From contig JAKAZL010000003.1 in NCBI GenBank assembly GCA_021815925.1, positions 43,556 through 107,555 of the forward strand: 64,000 nucleotides of DNA. Direction: 5' to 3'. Below, one piece after another: positions 17,317 to 26,835 of this stretch. The position numbers and the translations under genes are program-made. The notes below the pieces were generated by a model, which worked only from the letters and a program-made list of their open reading frames with translations, was not told the origin of the DNA and did not search any database. Position 1 is the first letter of the stretch; each line of letters starts with the position of its first letter. The DNA is from Pseudomonadota bacterium (GTDB lineage: Bacteria > Pseudomonadota > Gammaproteobacteria > Steroidobacterales > Steroidobacteraceae).

Positions 17317-20079
17317 ATGAAGCCGAACCACAAGCTGTCGCGCACCATTGCGGCGATTCTCAGCGCTTCAGCTATCCGTATGGTGCTCGCAGCCGACGCT
17401 CCCGCGACGGCTCCGCCGGCGCCGAGCATGGGGCAGGCCGAGGCGAGTGCTCAGGCACTGCAGGCCGTCGTCGTGACCGCGACTCGTCGTCGCGAGAACG
17501 TTCAGGACGTGCCGGTTACCGTGCAGGTGCTGACCGGTCGGATGCTGCAACAGCTGCACCTGTCGTCCTTCGAGGACTATGTCCGGATGATTCCAAATCT
17601 CACGTCCGCGGACAACGGACCGGGACAGAACGAGATCTTCATCCGCGGCATCGGCGCCGGTTCGACGTCCACTCAGGACAGTGGCGTCACCGGTCTGTGG
17701 CCCAATGTTGCGGTCTACCTCGACAACCAATCGGTCCAGCTGCCCAACCAGAACCTCGACATATATACCGCGGATCTGAATCGAATCGAGGTGCTCGAGG
17801 GGCCGCAGGGAACACTGTTCGGCGGCGGAGCGGAGGCGGGGGCGATCCGCTACATCACGAACAAGCCGAAGCTCGATAAGGTCGAGGGCAGCGTCAGCGG
17901 TGATTATGGGGTCACCGCCCACGGCGATCCGAATACCGCAGTCACCGGCGTGCTGAACCTGCCGATCGTGCCGCACCACCTGGCGGTGCGCATGGTGGCG
18001 TACAGCGACCGCCAGGGCGGATATATCAATAATGTGCCCGGGACCTTCAGTTATCACAATACGGACCTGGGCATTCACTACGCGAACTATCCGGCGGTGA
18101 ACGGGCAGTGCCCGAACGGTCAACCGAACAGCGGCTATTGTGTGCCCCCTGGCAGCCCGGTGGCGAACAATTCGAACCTGGTGCGCAATGCGATCAACCC
18201 GGTGACCTACCAGGGCGCGCGCATCGAGGCCCTGTACAGGTTCAATGACGACTGGAGTCTGCTGGTCACGCAGATGAACCAGACGCTGGACGCCGAGGGC
18301 GTGTTCTTCCAATATCCCAATGCGCCGGATGGGCAGAAGCTCAATCCCCTCGAAGTAGTGCTGTTCACGCCGTCGTTTCACAAGGACAAGTGGTCGAATA
18401 CGTCATGGACCCTCAAGGGTAAGGCCGGAGATCTCAACGTCATTTACACCGGCGGGCTGCTCACCCGTAACCTCGAAACCGAGACCGACTACACCAATTA
18501 CGCGCGCGGCTTCTACGGTGATTACTATCATTGCTATGGCCCGGGCAGCGGGGGCAATGCGAGCCTGACCTCCACGTGCTTCTCTCCGGTGGGCGCAATC
18601 TACGACTCGCAGGAGAACACGCACTGGCAGCACGAGCTGCGTGTGGAGACTCCGCACAGTTCGAGGCTGCGCGGAATATTCGGTATCTACGAGGAGGACA
18701 ACGTCGTATACGACCAGGACAACTACCAGACTCAGAGTCTGCCTTCCTGTACGTCGAACGGCGCGCCCGGAACACCGGGCAACTCGGGCTGTATGTCGAA
18801 TCTGGGCACTTTCCCGGGCACGACGGTCATGTACCCGGGCGTCAAGAGTGGTCAGACGTCCTTTTACGTCGACACCAAGCGTGAGACCCGACAGCTGGCT
18901 GAATTCGCCTCGGTCAGCTTCGATCTGACGCCGCAGCTGACCCTGACCGGTGGCGCACGGCACTTCGTCTATCAGAACAGTCTGCAGGGCAACATCATCT
19001 CGGCGTTCGGATGCTTCCAGGCGGGCGCTCCGGCTGGCGGATGCCACAATCCGGCGACATCAACCAATGACAATGCGCAGAACCTCCGAGATACGGAAAG
19101 CGGCTGGCGCGCTCAGGCGAATGTCTCCTGGCACATCGATCCGGTGCTGCTCGGACATCACCAGCACATCATGACGTATTTCACCTTCTCCCAGGGATTC
19201 CGCCCGGGTGGATTCAATTCCAACGGGGGCAGCGCACACATCATCGGTCCCGACGGTCAGGCGCAGTTCCTCATTCCGAGCGCCTACCACTCCGATACGC
19301 TCAATAATTACGAGTTCGGGTGGAAAACGGACTGGCATTTCCTGCATCGGTATTTCCAGTGGAACGCGGCGGTGTATCGCGAGGACTGGAACAATGTCCA
19401 GATCAACTTCTTTGATCCCGGCCTGCTCGGCCTCCTGAACGTCAATGAGAACGGACAGAACTTCCGCATCAATGGCGTGGAGACCTCGTTCATCGCCCAG
19501 ATCTGGCGTGGACTCACCCTGCGTGGCTCGGGCGCTTGGAACAGCAGTGAACAGACCAATTCGCCCGCGCTCATCGACAACAATCCGGCGAGCGTGAATT
19601 TTGGCAAGGCGATTACGCAGAACTGCGGTGCCGGACCGACCAGCTGCACACCGGTCGTCAATCCGTTCGGGCCGCGCGGCGCGCCGACGGCGGATTCGCC
19701 TCCGATTCGCTTCAGCCTGCTGCTGCGTGATGACTTTCCGATCGAGGCACCGGAGTTCATGTCGTATCTGAACGGTGCGACGGGGCACGTGCAGGTCGGA
19801 ATGGTGCACCAGGGGCACTCGTTCACGCAGTCCGGGTCCAATCCGCCGTTCATTCCGGGCGTCGTGGTCTCGACGCAGCGGCTGCGGTTCGAGAATCCCG
19901 CTTACACGGTGTATGACGCGTCGGCCGGAATATCGAAGGGCCACTGGTCGTTCACGGTCTACGGCGAGAACCTCACGAACTCGAATGTGGCGGTCTTTAC
20001 CAGCACCGATCAGTTCATCGTGGCGCAGACCCCGATGCGCCCGAGGGTCATCGGCGCGAAGTTCGGGTATAGTTTCTAA
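17317..20079 (+). CDS. TonB-dependent outer-membrane receptor (first copy)
   Basis: The 920-residue receptor starts after AAGGGG with a basic N-terminus and a hydrophobic export segment. Next is the TonB-box/plug start LQAVVVTATRRRENVQDVPVTVQV. The plug contains IRGIGAGSTS and IEVLEGPQGTLFGGGAEAG, then ITNKP. The rest is a beta-barrel rich in alternating aromatic residues, including FSQGFRPGGFNSN and NYEFGWKTDW. The chain ends at an aromatic Phe (FGYSF), as outer-membrane barrels do. Such receptors import large or scarce ligands with energy from TonB-ExbBD; the ligand here is not known. The TPR-sulfotransferase begins 51 bp downstream, the same partnership as at 32460-37192 but in reverse order. 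Confidence 0.92.
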   Translation: MKPNHKLSRTIAAILSASAIRMVLAADAPATAPPAPSMGQAEASAQALQAVVVTATRRRENVQDVPVTVQVLTGRMLQQLHLSSFEDYVRMIPNLTSADNGPGQNEIFIRGIGAGSTSTQDSGVTGLWPNVAVYLDNQSVQLPNQNLDIYTADLNRIEVLEGPQGTLFGGGAEAGAIRYITNKPKLDKVEGSVSGDYGVTAHGDPNTAVTGVLNLPIVPHHLAVRMVAYSDRQGGYINNVPGTFSYHNTDLGIHYANYPAVNGQCPNGQPNSGYCVPPGSPVANNSNLVRNAINPVTYQGARIEALYRFNDDWSLLVTQMNQTLDAEGVFFQYPNAPDGQKLNPLEVVLFTPSFHKDKWSNTSWTLKGKAGDLNVIYTGGLLTRNLETETDYTNYARGFYGDYYHCYGPGSGGNASLTSTCFSPVGAIYDSQENTHWQHELRVETPHSSRLRGIFGIYEEDNVVYDQDNYQTQSLPSCTSNGAPGTPGNSGCMSNLGTFPGTTVMYPGVKSGQTSFYVDTKRETRQLAEFASVSFDLTPQLTLTGGARHFVYQNSLQGNIISAFGCFQAGAPAGGCHNPATSTNDNAQNLRDTESGWRAQANVSWHIDPVLLGHHQHIMTYFTFSQGFRPGGFNSNGGSAHIIGPDGQAQFLIPSAYHSDTLNNYEFGWKTDWHFLHRYFQWNAAVYREDWNNVQINFFDPGLLGLLNVNENGQNFRINGVETSFIAQIWRGLTLRGSGAWNSSEQTNSPALIDNNPASVNFGKAITQNCGAGPTSCTPVVNPFGPRGAPTADSPPIRFSLLLRDDFPIEAPEFMSYLNGATGHVQVGMVHQGHSFTQSGSNPPFIPGVVVSTQRLRFENPAYTVYDASAGISKGHWSFTVYGENLTNSNVAVFTSTDQFIVAQTPMRPRVIGAKFGYSF

Positions 20080-20130
20080 GGAGAAGCTGCGACCGTTGCG
20101 CAGCGGGGGTGCCGTGCCGGGCGGGACAAG

Positions 20131-22116
20131 ATGGGGAGTCCGTCGAGAGTCGAGAGTGAAGTCATCCGCGTACGCGGATTGATCGAGGCGCAGCGCTTTG
20201 CTGAGGCGCGTACGGCGGCCGAGGCGCTGCTCGTTGCGGTGCCGGAGAACAGGGACGTTCTCTACGCCTGTGCCCACGCGCAGCGTCGCCAGGGGGACAT
20301 CCGTTCGGCGCTGAGGACGCTAGCGAGACTGGAAAGCCTGCATCCGCGCTTCAGCCGCGGATTTCAGGAGCGCGGCTTCTGCCACGTCGCGTTGAAGCAG
20401 GCTCCGGAGGCGATCGAGGCCTTCCAGCGCGCCGTGAGCATCAGTCCGGCGTTGCCGGTGAGCTGGAACATGCTCGAAGGCCTGTATCGGATGACCGGGC
20501 GGCCTGATGAGGCGGCCCGGGCTGCGGCCCAGGTGGCGCGGCTGCGGGAGGTCCCGCCGGAGGTCGTTACCGGTTACACGCTGTTCTCGGACGGAGAGCT
20601 CACGCGCGCCGAGGAACTGGCCCGGGCGTTTCTTCTCAAGCATGGGCATCACGTCGAGGCGATGCGGCTGCTTGCTCGGATCGCAGTAGCGCGTGACATC
20701 CATGCCGATGCGCAGGTGCTCTTCGAGGGGATTCTGGAGCTGGCGCCGGGCGATCAGCCGGCGCGGCTCGAATATGCACAGGTGTTGCTGAAGCGCCAGC
20801 TGTATCTCGAGGCGGAGCGGCAAGCCGAGACGCTCCTGGCGGCCGAACCCGGCGATCGCAACTACCGTACGCTGCACGCGCTCACGCAGGTCGGTCTGGG
20901 CAAGCACCGGCAGGCGATCGAGCTGTATCGGGCGCTGCTCACCGATGCCCAGCAGCCCGCGGAACTGCATCTGTCGATCGCGCATTTGCTGAAGACCGTG
21001 GGAGAGACCGAGGCGGCGGTCGGCGAATATCGCGCGGCGGCGGCACAGCGACATGATTACGGGGACGCGTACTGGAGCCTCGCGAACCTCAAGACCTACC
21101 GGTTCACCGAAGAGGAGATCGGGCGGATGGTCGGGGCGGAGGCCGCGCCCGGTACCTCGACCGAGGATCGCTACCATCTGTGCTTCGCGCTCGGCAAGGG
21201 GTTCGAGGACCGCCAGGCGTATGAGCAATCCTTCGAGTACTACCTGCGGGGGAACTCGCTCAAGCGCGCCTCAATCGATTACCGTCCGGAGCTGATGGAG
21301 CGCAACACCGAGCTACAGATCGAGGTCTGCACGCCGGCGCTATTCGAGCGCCATCGGACCAGCGGTGCTCCGGCGGCCGACCCGATCTTCGTCGTCGGTC
21401 TGCCGCGTGCCGGCTCGACCCTGATCGAGCAGATCCTCGCCTCCCACAGCCTGGTCGAGGGTACCTACGAGCTGCCGGACGTCCCGCGCCTGGTGGCGGA
21501 GCTGCACGGCCGCGATGCCCAGTACCCACAGATTCTCGCAAGTCTGAGCGGGGAGGAACTGCGCGCGCTGGGGGATCGCTACCTGAGCGGAACGCGGGCG
21601 TACCGCATGACCGAGCGGCCGCGCTTCATCGACAAGATGCCGAACAACTTCCGCAACATCGGCCTCATTCACCTGATGCTGCCGAATGCCAAGATCATCG
21701 ATGTGCGGCGCGAGCCGATGGCTTGCTGCTTCGCGAACTTCAAGCAGCTGTTCGCCGAGGGGCAGCTGTTCACTTACGGCCTCGAGGACATCGCCCGCTA
21801 TTACCGCACCTACCTCGAGCTCATGACCCACTGGGAGGCCGTGCTTCCGGGGCGCGTGCTGCGCGTGCACTACGAGGACGTCGTGCAGGACCTGGAAGGA
21901 AACGTGCGGCGTGTTCTCGAGTTCTGCGGACTCGAGTTCGAGCCTGCGTGTGTCGCGTTTCACCGCACCGAGCGCAGCGTGCGCACGGCGAGCTCCGAGC
22001 AGGTGCGCCGGCCGATTTACCGCGAGGGGCTCGAGCATTGGCGCCACTACGAGCGTTGGCTGGGCCCTCTGCGCGAGGCACTCGGGGACGCGCTGGCCCG
22101 TTACCGGCAGTCCTGA
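20131..22116 (+). CDS. TPR-repeat sulfotransferase (first copy)
   Basis: The 661-residue protein has about ten TPR-like repeats in residues 10-320 (LIEAQRFAEARTAAEALLVAV, FLLKHGHHVEAMRLLARIAV). A PAPS-type sulfotransferase domain begins near 418. FVVGLPRAGSTLIEQILASH is the 5'-phosphosulfate loop with the conserved Arg and Ser/Thr. FIDKMPNNFRNIGLIHLMLPNAKIIDVRREP contains the 3'-phosphate-binding strand, and the C-terminal RTASSEQVR segment is shared with the second copy. No signal peptide is seen, so it is probably cytoplasmic. The TPR array may recruit a protein or peptide acceptor. It follows a TonB receptor by 51 bp and is a clear paralogue of 32460-34484. Confidence 0.88.
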   Translation: MGSPSRVESEVIRVRGLIEAQRFAEARTAAEALLVAVPENRDVLYACAHAQRRQGDIRSALRTLARLESLHPRFSRGFQERGFCHVALKQAPEAIEAFQRAVSISPALPVSWNMLEGLYRMTGRPDEAARAAAQVARLREVPPEVVTGYTLFSDGELTRAEELARAFLLKHGHHVEAMRLLARIAVARDIHADAQVLFEGILELAPGDQPARLEYAQVLLKRQLYLEAERQAETLLAAEPGDRNYRTLHALTQVGLGKHRQAIELYRALLTDAQQPAELHLSIAHLLKTVGETEAAVGEYRAAAAQRHDYGDAYWSLANLKTYRFTEEEIGRMVGAEAAPGTSTEDRYHLCFALGKGFEDRQAYEQSFEYYLRGNSLKRASIDYRPELMERNTELQIEVCTPALFERHRTSGAPAADPIFVVGLPRAGSTLIEQILASHSLVEGTYELPDVPRLVAELHGRDAQYPQILASLSGEELRALGDRYLSGTRAYRMTERPRFIDKMPNNFRNIGLIHLMLPNAKIIDVRREPMACCFANFKQLFAEGQLFTYGLEDIARYYRTYLELMTHWEAVLPGRVLRVHYEDVVQDLEGNVRRVLEFCGLEFEPACVAFHRTERSVRTASSEQVRRPIYREGLEHWRHYERWLGPLREALGDALARYRQS

Positions 22117-22118
22117 GA

Positions 22119-22150
22119 TCGGCGCGCCGGAAGGCCGGACGCGCCGCTGC
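22119..22150 (+). terminator. GC-rich stem-loop after the first TPR-sulfotransferase
   Basis: GGCGCG and CGCGCC flank an internal CCGG-AAGG-CCGG hairpin directly after the stop codon. The compound stem is stable, but no T-run follows. It plausibly ends the receptor plus sulfotransferase transcript. Confidence 0.4.
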
Positions 22151-22264
22151 GCGCACGCCCGTGGGCCATTGCAGCCCACCGCGCTCCTCGACCAGCTCCC
22201 CGGGATCCGGGGGATGGCGCACCTGTATCTTGCTCCGGATGAGGCTCTGTGCTATGCATAACCA

Positions 22265-22717
22265 ATGGGGGGCCTTACCGTCGCGATCGTGGCCAACATC
22301 GGCATCGGAGCCGCGCTGCTCGCGGTGCTGCATCGCCAGCGTACGAGCGATCCACAACCCCTGACGGGGCCTGATCAGGCGCTGGCCCACTATCGTACGC
22401 TCTATCCGCTGGCCACCGGCACAGCCACCGTCGCAGCGGATGGGCGCGCGGCCTTGCTCGAGCTTACCGACGGAACGATTGGACTGGTCGAGCGACGGGG
22501 CCGGAGGTGGAACGTGCGCGCGGTGAGTTCTTCGCAGCTGCTCGGGGTCCGTCGCGAGACCGATGAGTCGATCACGCTTCGCTTCGCCGATTTCGGTTGG
22601 CCACGCTCACGCGTGCGGCTGGCCGACGCGCAGACGCTCGAACGCTGGATCGGGCGACTCGCGGCGCTGCGGTCGGCGCCAGTCGTGCCGGAGGGGTGGG
22701 GAGGGCATCGTGCCTGA
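22265..22717 (+). CDS. Small membrane-anchored protein of unknown function
   Basis: The 150-residue protein has a single N-terminal membrane segment (MGGLTVAIVANIGIGAALLAVL). A compact strand-rich domain follows (ALLELTDGTIGLVERRGRRWNVRAV, then SITLRFADFGWPRSRVRLADAQ), which looks like a PH-like or bacterial YdbT-type fold. Its stop overlaps the GTG start of the sterol-desaturase-like gene by eight bases, so the two are likely co-translated and may work as partners at the membrane. I do not recognise a named family, and the ribosome-binding site is weak. Confidence 0.55.
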   Translation: MGGLTVAIVANIGIGAALLAVLHRQRTSDPQPLTGPDQALAHYRTLYPLATGTATVAADGRAALLELTDGTIGLVERRGRRWNVRAVSSSQLLGVRRETDESITLRFADFGWPRSRVRLADAQTLERWIGRLAALRSAPVVPEGWGGHRA

Positions 22718-23657
22718 TCCGGTCTACCTGCGGCTCGCACTGCTGGTGCAGCTGGTCCTGCTGCTGCTGATCCCGCTCGAGGCTGCGCTCGCAGTCGCCG
22801 GGCGGATCCGTGGCGAGTACGACTTGCACGACACGCTCGCCAACGTCGCAGTCAGCGTCGGCAGTATCTTCTTCTGGGGCACGCTCGGCTGGATGTACTT
22901 CGGTGGAGTGTTGTACGCCTACCATCATCGACTGTTCCACATTCCGTTCGCCGGCTGGTCGTTTGCGCTCGTGTTTGTTCTGGAGGACTGTCGTTATTAC
23001 TGGTGGCACCGGATCAGTCATCGGTCCCGGTGGTTCTGGGCTTCGCATGTCGTGCATCATTCCAGCCAGCACTTCAATCTGTCGACGAACCTGCGCCAGA
23101 GCTGGACGTCGCAGTTCAGCGGCCTGACGCTGCTCGGCATGCCCCTGGCGCTCATCGGCTTCAATCCGGCGCTCGTCGGGCTCGCCTTTACCCTGAACCT
23201 GATCTATCAATTCTGGATTCATACGGAATCTGTCGACCGCATGCCCCGATGGTTCGAGTGGCTGCTGAATACCCCTTCGCATCATCGCGTCCACCACGCC
23301 AGCAACCCGGGCTATCTGGATGCCAATTACGCCGGGGTATTCATGCTCTGGGACCGGATGTTCGGCTCATTTGTCGCCGAGCGTCGTGACGAGCCGCCGC
23401 GCTACGGCATCGTGAGCAATCTGGGCACCTTCAATCCCGTCCGGATCGCGCTGCACGAGTATTACGCGATCGCGCGCGATGTCTTTCGCCGCAATCTCAC
23501 GTGGCTGCAGCGTCTGGCGTATCTGTTCGCGCCGCCGGGTTGGAGTCACGACGGCAGCCGTGCGACCACCGCGCAATTGCGGGCGCGGGTTGCCCGTGCC
23601 GGCGCGGTGCCGGGCGGCCCGGGTGTCCTGGATCCGCTGCTGTCCGCGGGCGATTGA
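22710..23657 (+). CDS. Sterol desaturase/fatty acid hydroxylase superfamily membrane protein
   Basis: I start at GTG 22710 (after GGGGAGGGC), which removes 49 Arg-rich codons and gives 315 residues. Several membrane segments surround the histidine boxes of the non-haem di-iron superfamily: HRISH at 100-104, HVVHH at 113-117, and SHHRVHHASN further on. Members hydroxylate or desaturate lipids and related alkyl substrates at the inner membrane with O2. The gene is co-translated with the small membrane protein before it. The substrate is unknown. Its place between two receptor/sulfotransferase modules suggests a lipid or lipid-like modification, but nothing in the sequence proves this. Confidence 0.85.
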   Translation: MPDPVYLRLALLVQLVLLLLIPLEAALAVAGRIRGEYDLHDTLANVAVSVGSIFFWGTLGWMYFGGVLYAYHHRLFHIPFAGWSFALVFVLEDCRYYWWHRISHRSRWFWASHVVHHSSQHFNLSTNLRQSWTSQFSGLTLLGMPLALIGFNPALVGLAFTLNLIYQFWIHTESVDRMPRWFEWLLNTPSHHRVHHASNPGYLDANYAGVFMLWDRMFGSFVAERRDEPPRYGIVSNLGTFNPVRIALHEYYAIARDVFRRNLTWLQRLAYLFAPPGWSHDGSRATTAQLRARVARAGAVPGGPGVLDPLLSAGD

Positions 23658-23867
23658 TCCACCCGGGGGAAACGACACCGCCCCGACTCGTACGCTGCGC
23701 TGGCGGCGAGTGAATCCGCTGGCTGTAGCACGGGAGATCTCTCCTTATCTAAGGTGGTAGCGCGCGAGAGCGTCTCGATTACAGGATGCGGGCCAGCGCC
23801 ATAGCGCCACCGAGCCGCGGCCGCTGAATGGACGTCGCCGCCGCGGCTCGCGCGGGCAGAACGTTGA
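23658..23867. other. Intergenic DNA before the degraded fragment
   Basis: No gene, RNA or repeat is supported. The stretch contains short overlapping Arg-rich reading frames only. Confidence 0.4.
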
Positions 23868-24077
23868 TTCTTAGTAGACCGCTATGTCGGCCATGCGCGC
23901 GCGGACAATGCACTGCTGTGGTGGCCGGTTGCCCTCGGACGCTACGCCGTGTGCGTGATCGACCCGCACGGCCATAGCGCCGAGCGAGCTCTGCGCGTCA
24001 CGCTGCGGCAATTGACTGCGGAGCGCTGGTCGGCGGGCGTTTGGGCCGCTGACGGCGGCGAGCCGTTGCGCGGGTAG
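23868..24077 (+). pseudogene. Possible C-terminal remnant of a penicillin-binding protein 1C-like gene
   Basis: One frame reads FLVDRYVGHARADNALLWWP, then GRYAVCVIDPHGHSAERALRV, before TAG. This resembles the C-terminal beta-domain of PBP1C, where a short 'G-R-Y/H-x-L-x-V-V-D-x-x-G' motif closes the protein. No transglycosylase or transpeptidase region lies upstream, and a stop is at 23865, so only a tail would remain. The similarity is from memory of the motif and is short; a chance ORF is the alternative. Confidence 0.33.
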
Positions 24078-24186
24078 CAGGCCGCCAGCCATGGCGATCC
24101 ATCTGGACGCCCGATCAGTCGACGTGAGAAGCTCCTCCGTCTACGGGGGCGCAGAGAAAGCATGCCGCGCAAGCGGCCGATGACGA

Positions 24187-25692
24187 ATGTCCTTCCGGTC
24201 GCGCAAAACGATCGAGTCGTGCACTGCCGATGTCTCCGGTGAGGCCGGCCCGCGCCTGCGCCGCTCGCTGGGCGTGGTGGGCCTGACCGCATTCGGCGTG
24301 GGCTCCACGATCGGCGCCGGCATTTTCTCCCTCACTGGCGACATCGCGGCGCACCAGGCGGGACCGGCGGTCTCGCTCGCATTCGTGCTGGCGAGCATCG
24401 CGTGCTTTTTCGCCGGTCTGTGCTATGCGGAATTCGCCGCAATGGTACCGATCTCCGGCAGCGCCTACTCGTACGCATACGTGACACTCGGCGAGGGGGT
24501 GGCCTGGATCATCGGCTGGAGTCTGGTGCTCGAGTGGCTGTTCTCGGCCTCGGTGGTCGCGATCAGCTGGTCCGGCTATACCAGCGCTGCGCTGCAGTCC
24601 ATTGGCTTGCCGCTGCCGCAATTCCTGATTCATTCCCCCTTCGCGATCGACGCGGCTGGCCACTGGAGCCTCAGCGGCGCGTGGCTCGATCTGCCGGCGG
24701 TGCTGGTTGTGCTCGCGTGCACCGCGCTCGCGCTCGCCGGAACCCGCACGTCGGCTGGAGTCAACACCGTGATCGTCGTGGCCAAGGTGATCGCACTCAT
24801 TCTCATCATGGCTGTGGGCGCGAAGTACATCCATGCGCGCAACTGGAGGCCGTTCATTCCGCACAATACCGGTGAGTTCGGTGAGTTCGGCTGGTCGGGG
24901 GTTGCGCGCGCAGCCGGAACGCTGTTCTTCGCCTACATCGGTTTCGATGGCGTCTCGACGCTCGCCGAGGAAGCCCGCAATCCGCAGCGCACGGTGCCCA
25001 TCAGCCTGTTCGCCTCGCTCCTGATCTGCACGCTGCTGTACGTCGGGGTGAGCCTCACCATCACCGGGCTTGCCAACTACCGCTCGCTCGGCGTGGACGA
25101 TCCGCTGTACTTCGCGCTCACCCAGGCGGGGGTGTCGCTCGGCTATCTGCGCGGTCTCGTCGCTATGGTGGCAATCGTCGGTCTGCTCTCCGTGGTGCTC
25201 GCAAGCATCGTCGGGCAGGTGAGGATTTTTTACGCCATGGCGCGCGATGGCCTGCTGCCACCGGCTTTTGGGCGCCTGAGCCGCTCGGCGGGCATTCCCT
25301 ACCTCGCCACGATCATCACGGGCGTCGCCGCGACGGTCATGGCGGCGGTGCTGCCGCTGGAGTTGCTCGGGGAACTGATCTCCATCGGCACACTGCTGGC
25401 ATTCTCGGTCGTGTGCGCCGGGGTGGTCGTGCTGCGCCGAATCGCTCCGCATGCCCGGCGACCGTTCCGTACGCCCTGGGTCCCGCTGGTGCCCATGCTC
25501 GGACTGCTCAGCTGCCTCGTCCTCATGCTAAGCCTGCCGGCCGGAACGTGGATCCGGCTGGTGGTGTGGACGGGACTCGGGCTGCTGGCCTACGCGGCGT
25601 ACGGGCGCCGCCATTCCCGGCTCAGCCGTGAAGCCGCGAGCAGAAGCGACGAATCCGCGCGCACGCCGAATCAATCGTCGACTCCTCCGTAG
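24187..25692 (+). CDS. APC superfamily amino-acid permease, cationic amino-acid (CAT)-like
   Basis: The 501-residue permease has about twelve membrane segments. It begins with RRSLGVVGLTAFGVGSTIGAGIFSLTGDIAAHQAGPAV, where the G-x-x-I-G-x-G-I-F signature of the APC fold is exact. It continues with CYAEFAAMVPISGSAYSYAYVTLGEGVAWIIGWSLVLEW, which marks the CAT/YhdG branch of cationic amino-acid carriers, and with FFAYIGFDGVSTLAEEARNPQRTVP. It should be an inner-membrane proton- or exchange-driven importer. The adjacent aruH/aruI pair makes arginine the likely cargo (inference). Its last 71 bp overlap the 3' end of aruH on the opposite strand, and the final 35 residues are a low-complexity polar tail. 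Confidence 0.87.
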   Translation: MSFRSRKTIESCTADVSGEAGPRLRRSLGVVGLTAFGVGSTIGAGIFSLTGDIAAHQAGPAVSLAFVLASIACFFAGLCYAEFAAMVPISGSAYSYAYVTLGEGVAWIIGWSLVLEWLFSASVVAISWSGYTSAALQSIGLPLPQFLIHSPFAIDAAGHWSLSGAWLDLPAVLVVLACTALALAGTRTSAGVNTVIVVAKVIALILIMAVGAKYIHARNWRPFIPHNTGEFGEFGWSGVARAAGTLFFAYIGFDGVSTLAEEARNPQRTVPISLFASLLICTLLYVGVSLTITGLANYRSLGVDDPLYFALTQAGVSLGYLRGLVAMVAIVGLLSVVLASIVGQVRIFYAMARDGLLPPAFGRLSRSAGIPYLATIITGVAATVMAAVLPLELLGELISIGTLLAFSVVCAGVVVLRRIAPHARRPFRTPWVPLVPMLGLLSCLVLMLSLPAGTWIRLVVWTGLGLLAYAAYGRRHSRLSREAASRSDESARTPNQSSTPP

Positions 25693-26785
25693 CGAAGCAC
25701 ATCCGCACGTAGCGGCGCGTCTGATGGCCAAACGCCGCACCGTCCATCACCGATACGCGCTCCTGCTCGTACAGCCGGAGCATGAACTCGTGCGCCGAGA
25801 GACCGGTGTCTGACACGTCGGCGAGCATGAACATTCCGGCATCGGGCGGCACGGCGCGAATGCCAGCAATGCCCTCGAGCCCCGCCAGCATGTGAGCGCT
25901 GCGTGCCTCGCACAAATCGCGGATGCGCCGCTCCGCATCGTCGGCCACGGACAGCGCCGTGATGGCCGCCTCCTGGATGAAGCCCGGCAGTCCGAACAGC
26001 ATGCACATGGCCAGTGACTGCGCGTGCGCGGCGAACTGGCGCGGTCCGACGAGCCAGCCGGATCGCATGCCCGGCATGGCATGGGATTTCGAGAGGCTGC
26101 TGATGGTCACCACGCGCTCCGGGAGCGTGGCGGCGAGACTCGGCACCCGGCCGCCCGGGGCAAGACCCGCATAGACCTCATCGACGATCAGCCACAGGTC
26201 GTGCTGCTGCGCGATCCGGCCGATGGCCTCGAGTTCGCGCTCGTTGAGGATGACCCCGCTCGGGTTGCCCGGGCTCGCCCACAGGATGGCACGTGTCCGG
26301 GAGTTCACGCGCGACTCGAGCGCCTGCAGGTCGGGCCGCAATCCCGCACCCGTCGGCGAGCGGATCATGCGCGCGCCGGACACCTCGATCGTTGCCGGAT
26401 ACGTGGTGTACATCGGGTCGAACGTGATGATCTCGTCGCCAGAGCCTGCCAGGCACATCGAGGCGACGAACAATGCATTTTGCGCGCCGGCGACGAACAC
26501 GATGTTCTCGGGTGAGACGCTCTGCCCGCAGCGACTGCGGTGCAGTCTGGCAATCGCCTCGAGCAGCGCCGGCCGGCCGGCGGCCGGCGTGTAGTGGATG
26601 TCCCCGGCGCGCAGCTGCTCGACGGCCCGATCGATCACGGCGGGAATGGTGCCGAGGTCCGGATCGCCAATGCTGAGCAGGAGAACGTCCTCACCGCGGG
26701 CCCGCGCGGCGGCCGCGTGGTAATGCGTGACCCATGCATCGGCGCCGTCGCCGCTCACTCGCTCGACCAGGTGGGAAAATCTCAT
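25622..26785 (-). CDS. aruH: Arginine:pyruvate transaminase-like class I/II aminotransferase
   Basis: The 387-residue enzyme closely follows Pseudomonas AruH as I recall it. Shared features are the opening MRFSHLVERVSGDGADAW and LLLSIGDPDLGTIPAVIDRA, then ASPGNPSGVILNERELEAI, DLWLIVDEVYAGL, and TISSLSKSHAMPGMRSGW with the Schiff-base Lys233. The C-terminal half has GLPGFIQEAAITAL and PPDAGMFMLADVSDTGLSAHEF. AruH transfers the alpha-amino group of L-arginine to pyruvate, giving 2-ketoarginine and alanine, the first step of the arginine transaminase pathway. It is divergent from aruI with 50 bp between starts, so one control region can serve both. The 3' end overlaps the permease gene tail to tail. 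Confidence 0.82.
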   Translation of the reverse strand: MRFSHLVERVSGDGADAWVTHYHAAAARARGEDVLLLSIGDPDLGTIPAVIDRAVEQLRAGDIHYTPAAGRPALLEAIARLHRSRCGQSVSPENIVFVAGAQNALFVASMCLAGSGDEIITFDPMYTTYPATIEVSGARMIRSPTGAGLRPDLQALESRVNSRTRAILWASPGNPSGVILNERELEAIGRIAQQHDLWLIVDEVYAGLAPGGRVPSLAATLPERVVTISSLSKSHAMPGMRSGWLVGPRQFAAHAQSLAMCMLFGLPGFIQEAAITALSVADDAERRIRDLCEARSAHMLAGLEGIAGIRAVPPDAGMFMLADVSDTGLSAHEFMLRLYEQERVSVMDGAAFGHQTRRYVRMCFATEESTIDSACARIRRFCSRLHG

Positions 26786-26835
26786 GATTCGCCAGCTTGC
26801 TTTTATTCCAGACGCATGTCAATTTCCGCGGCAAC

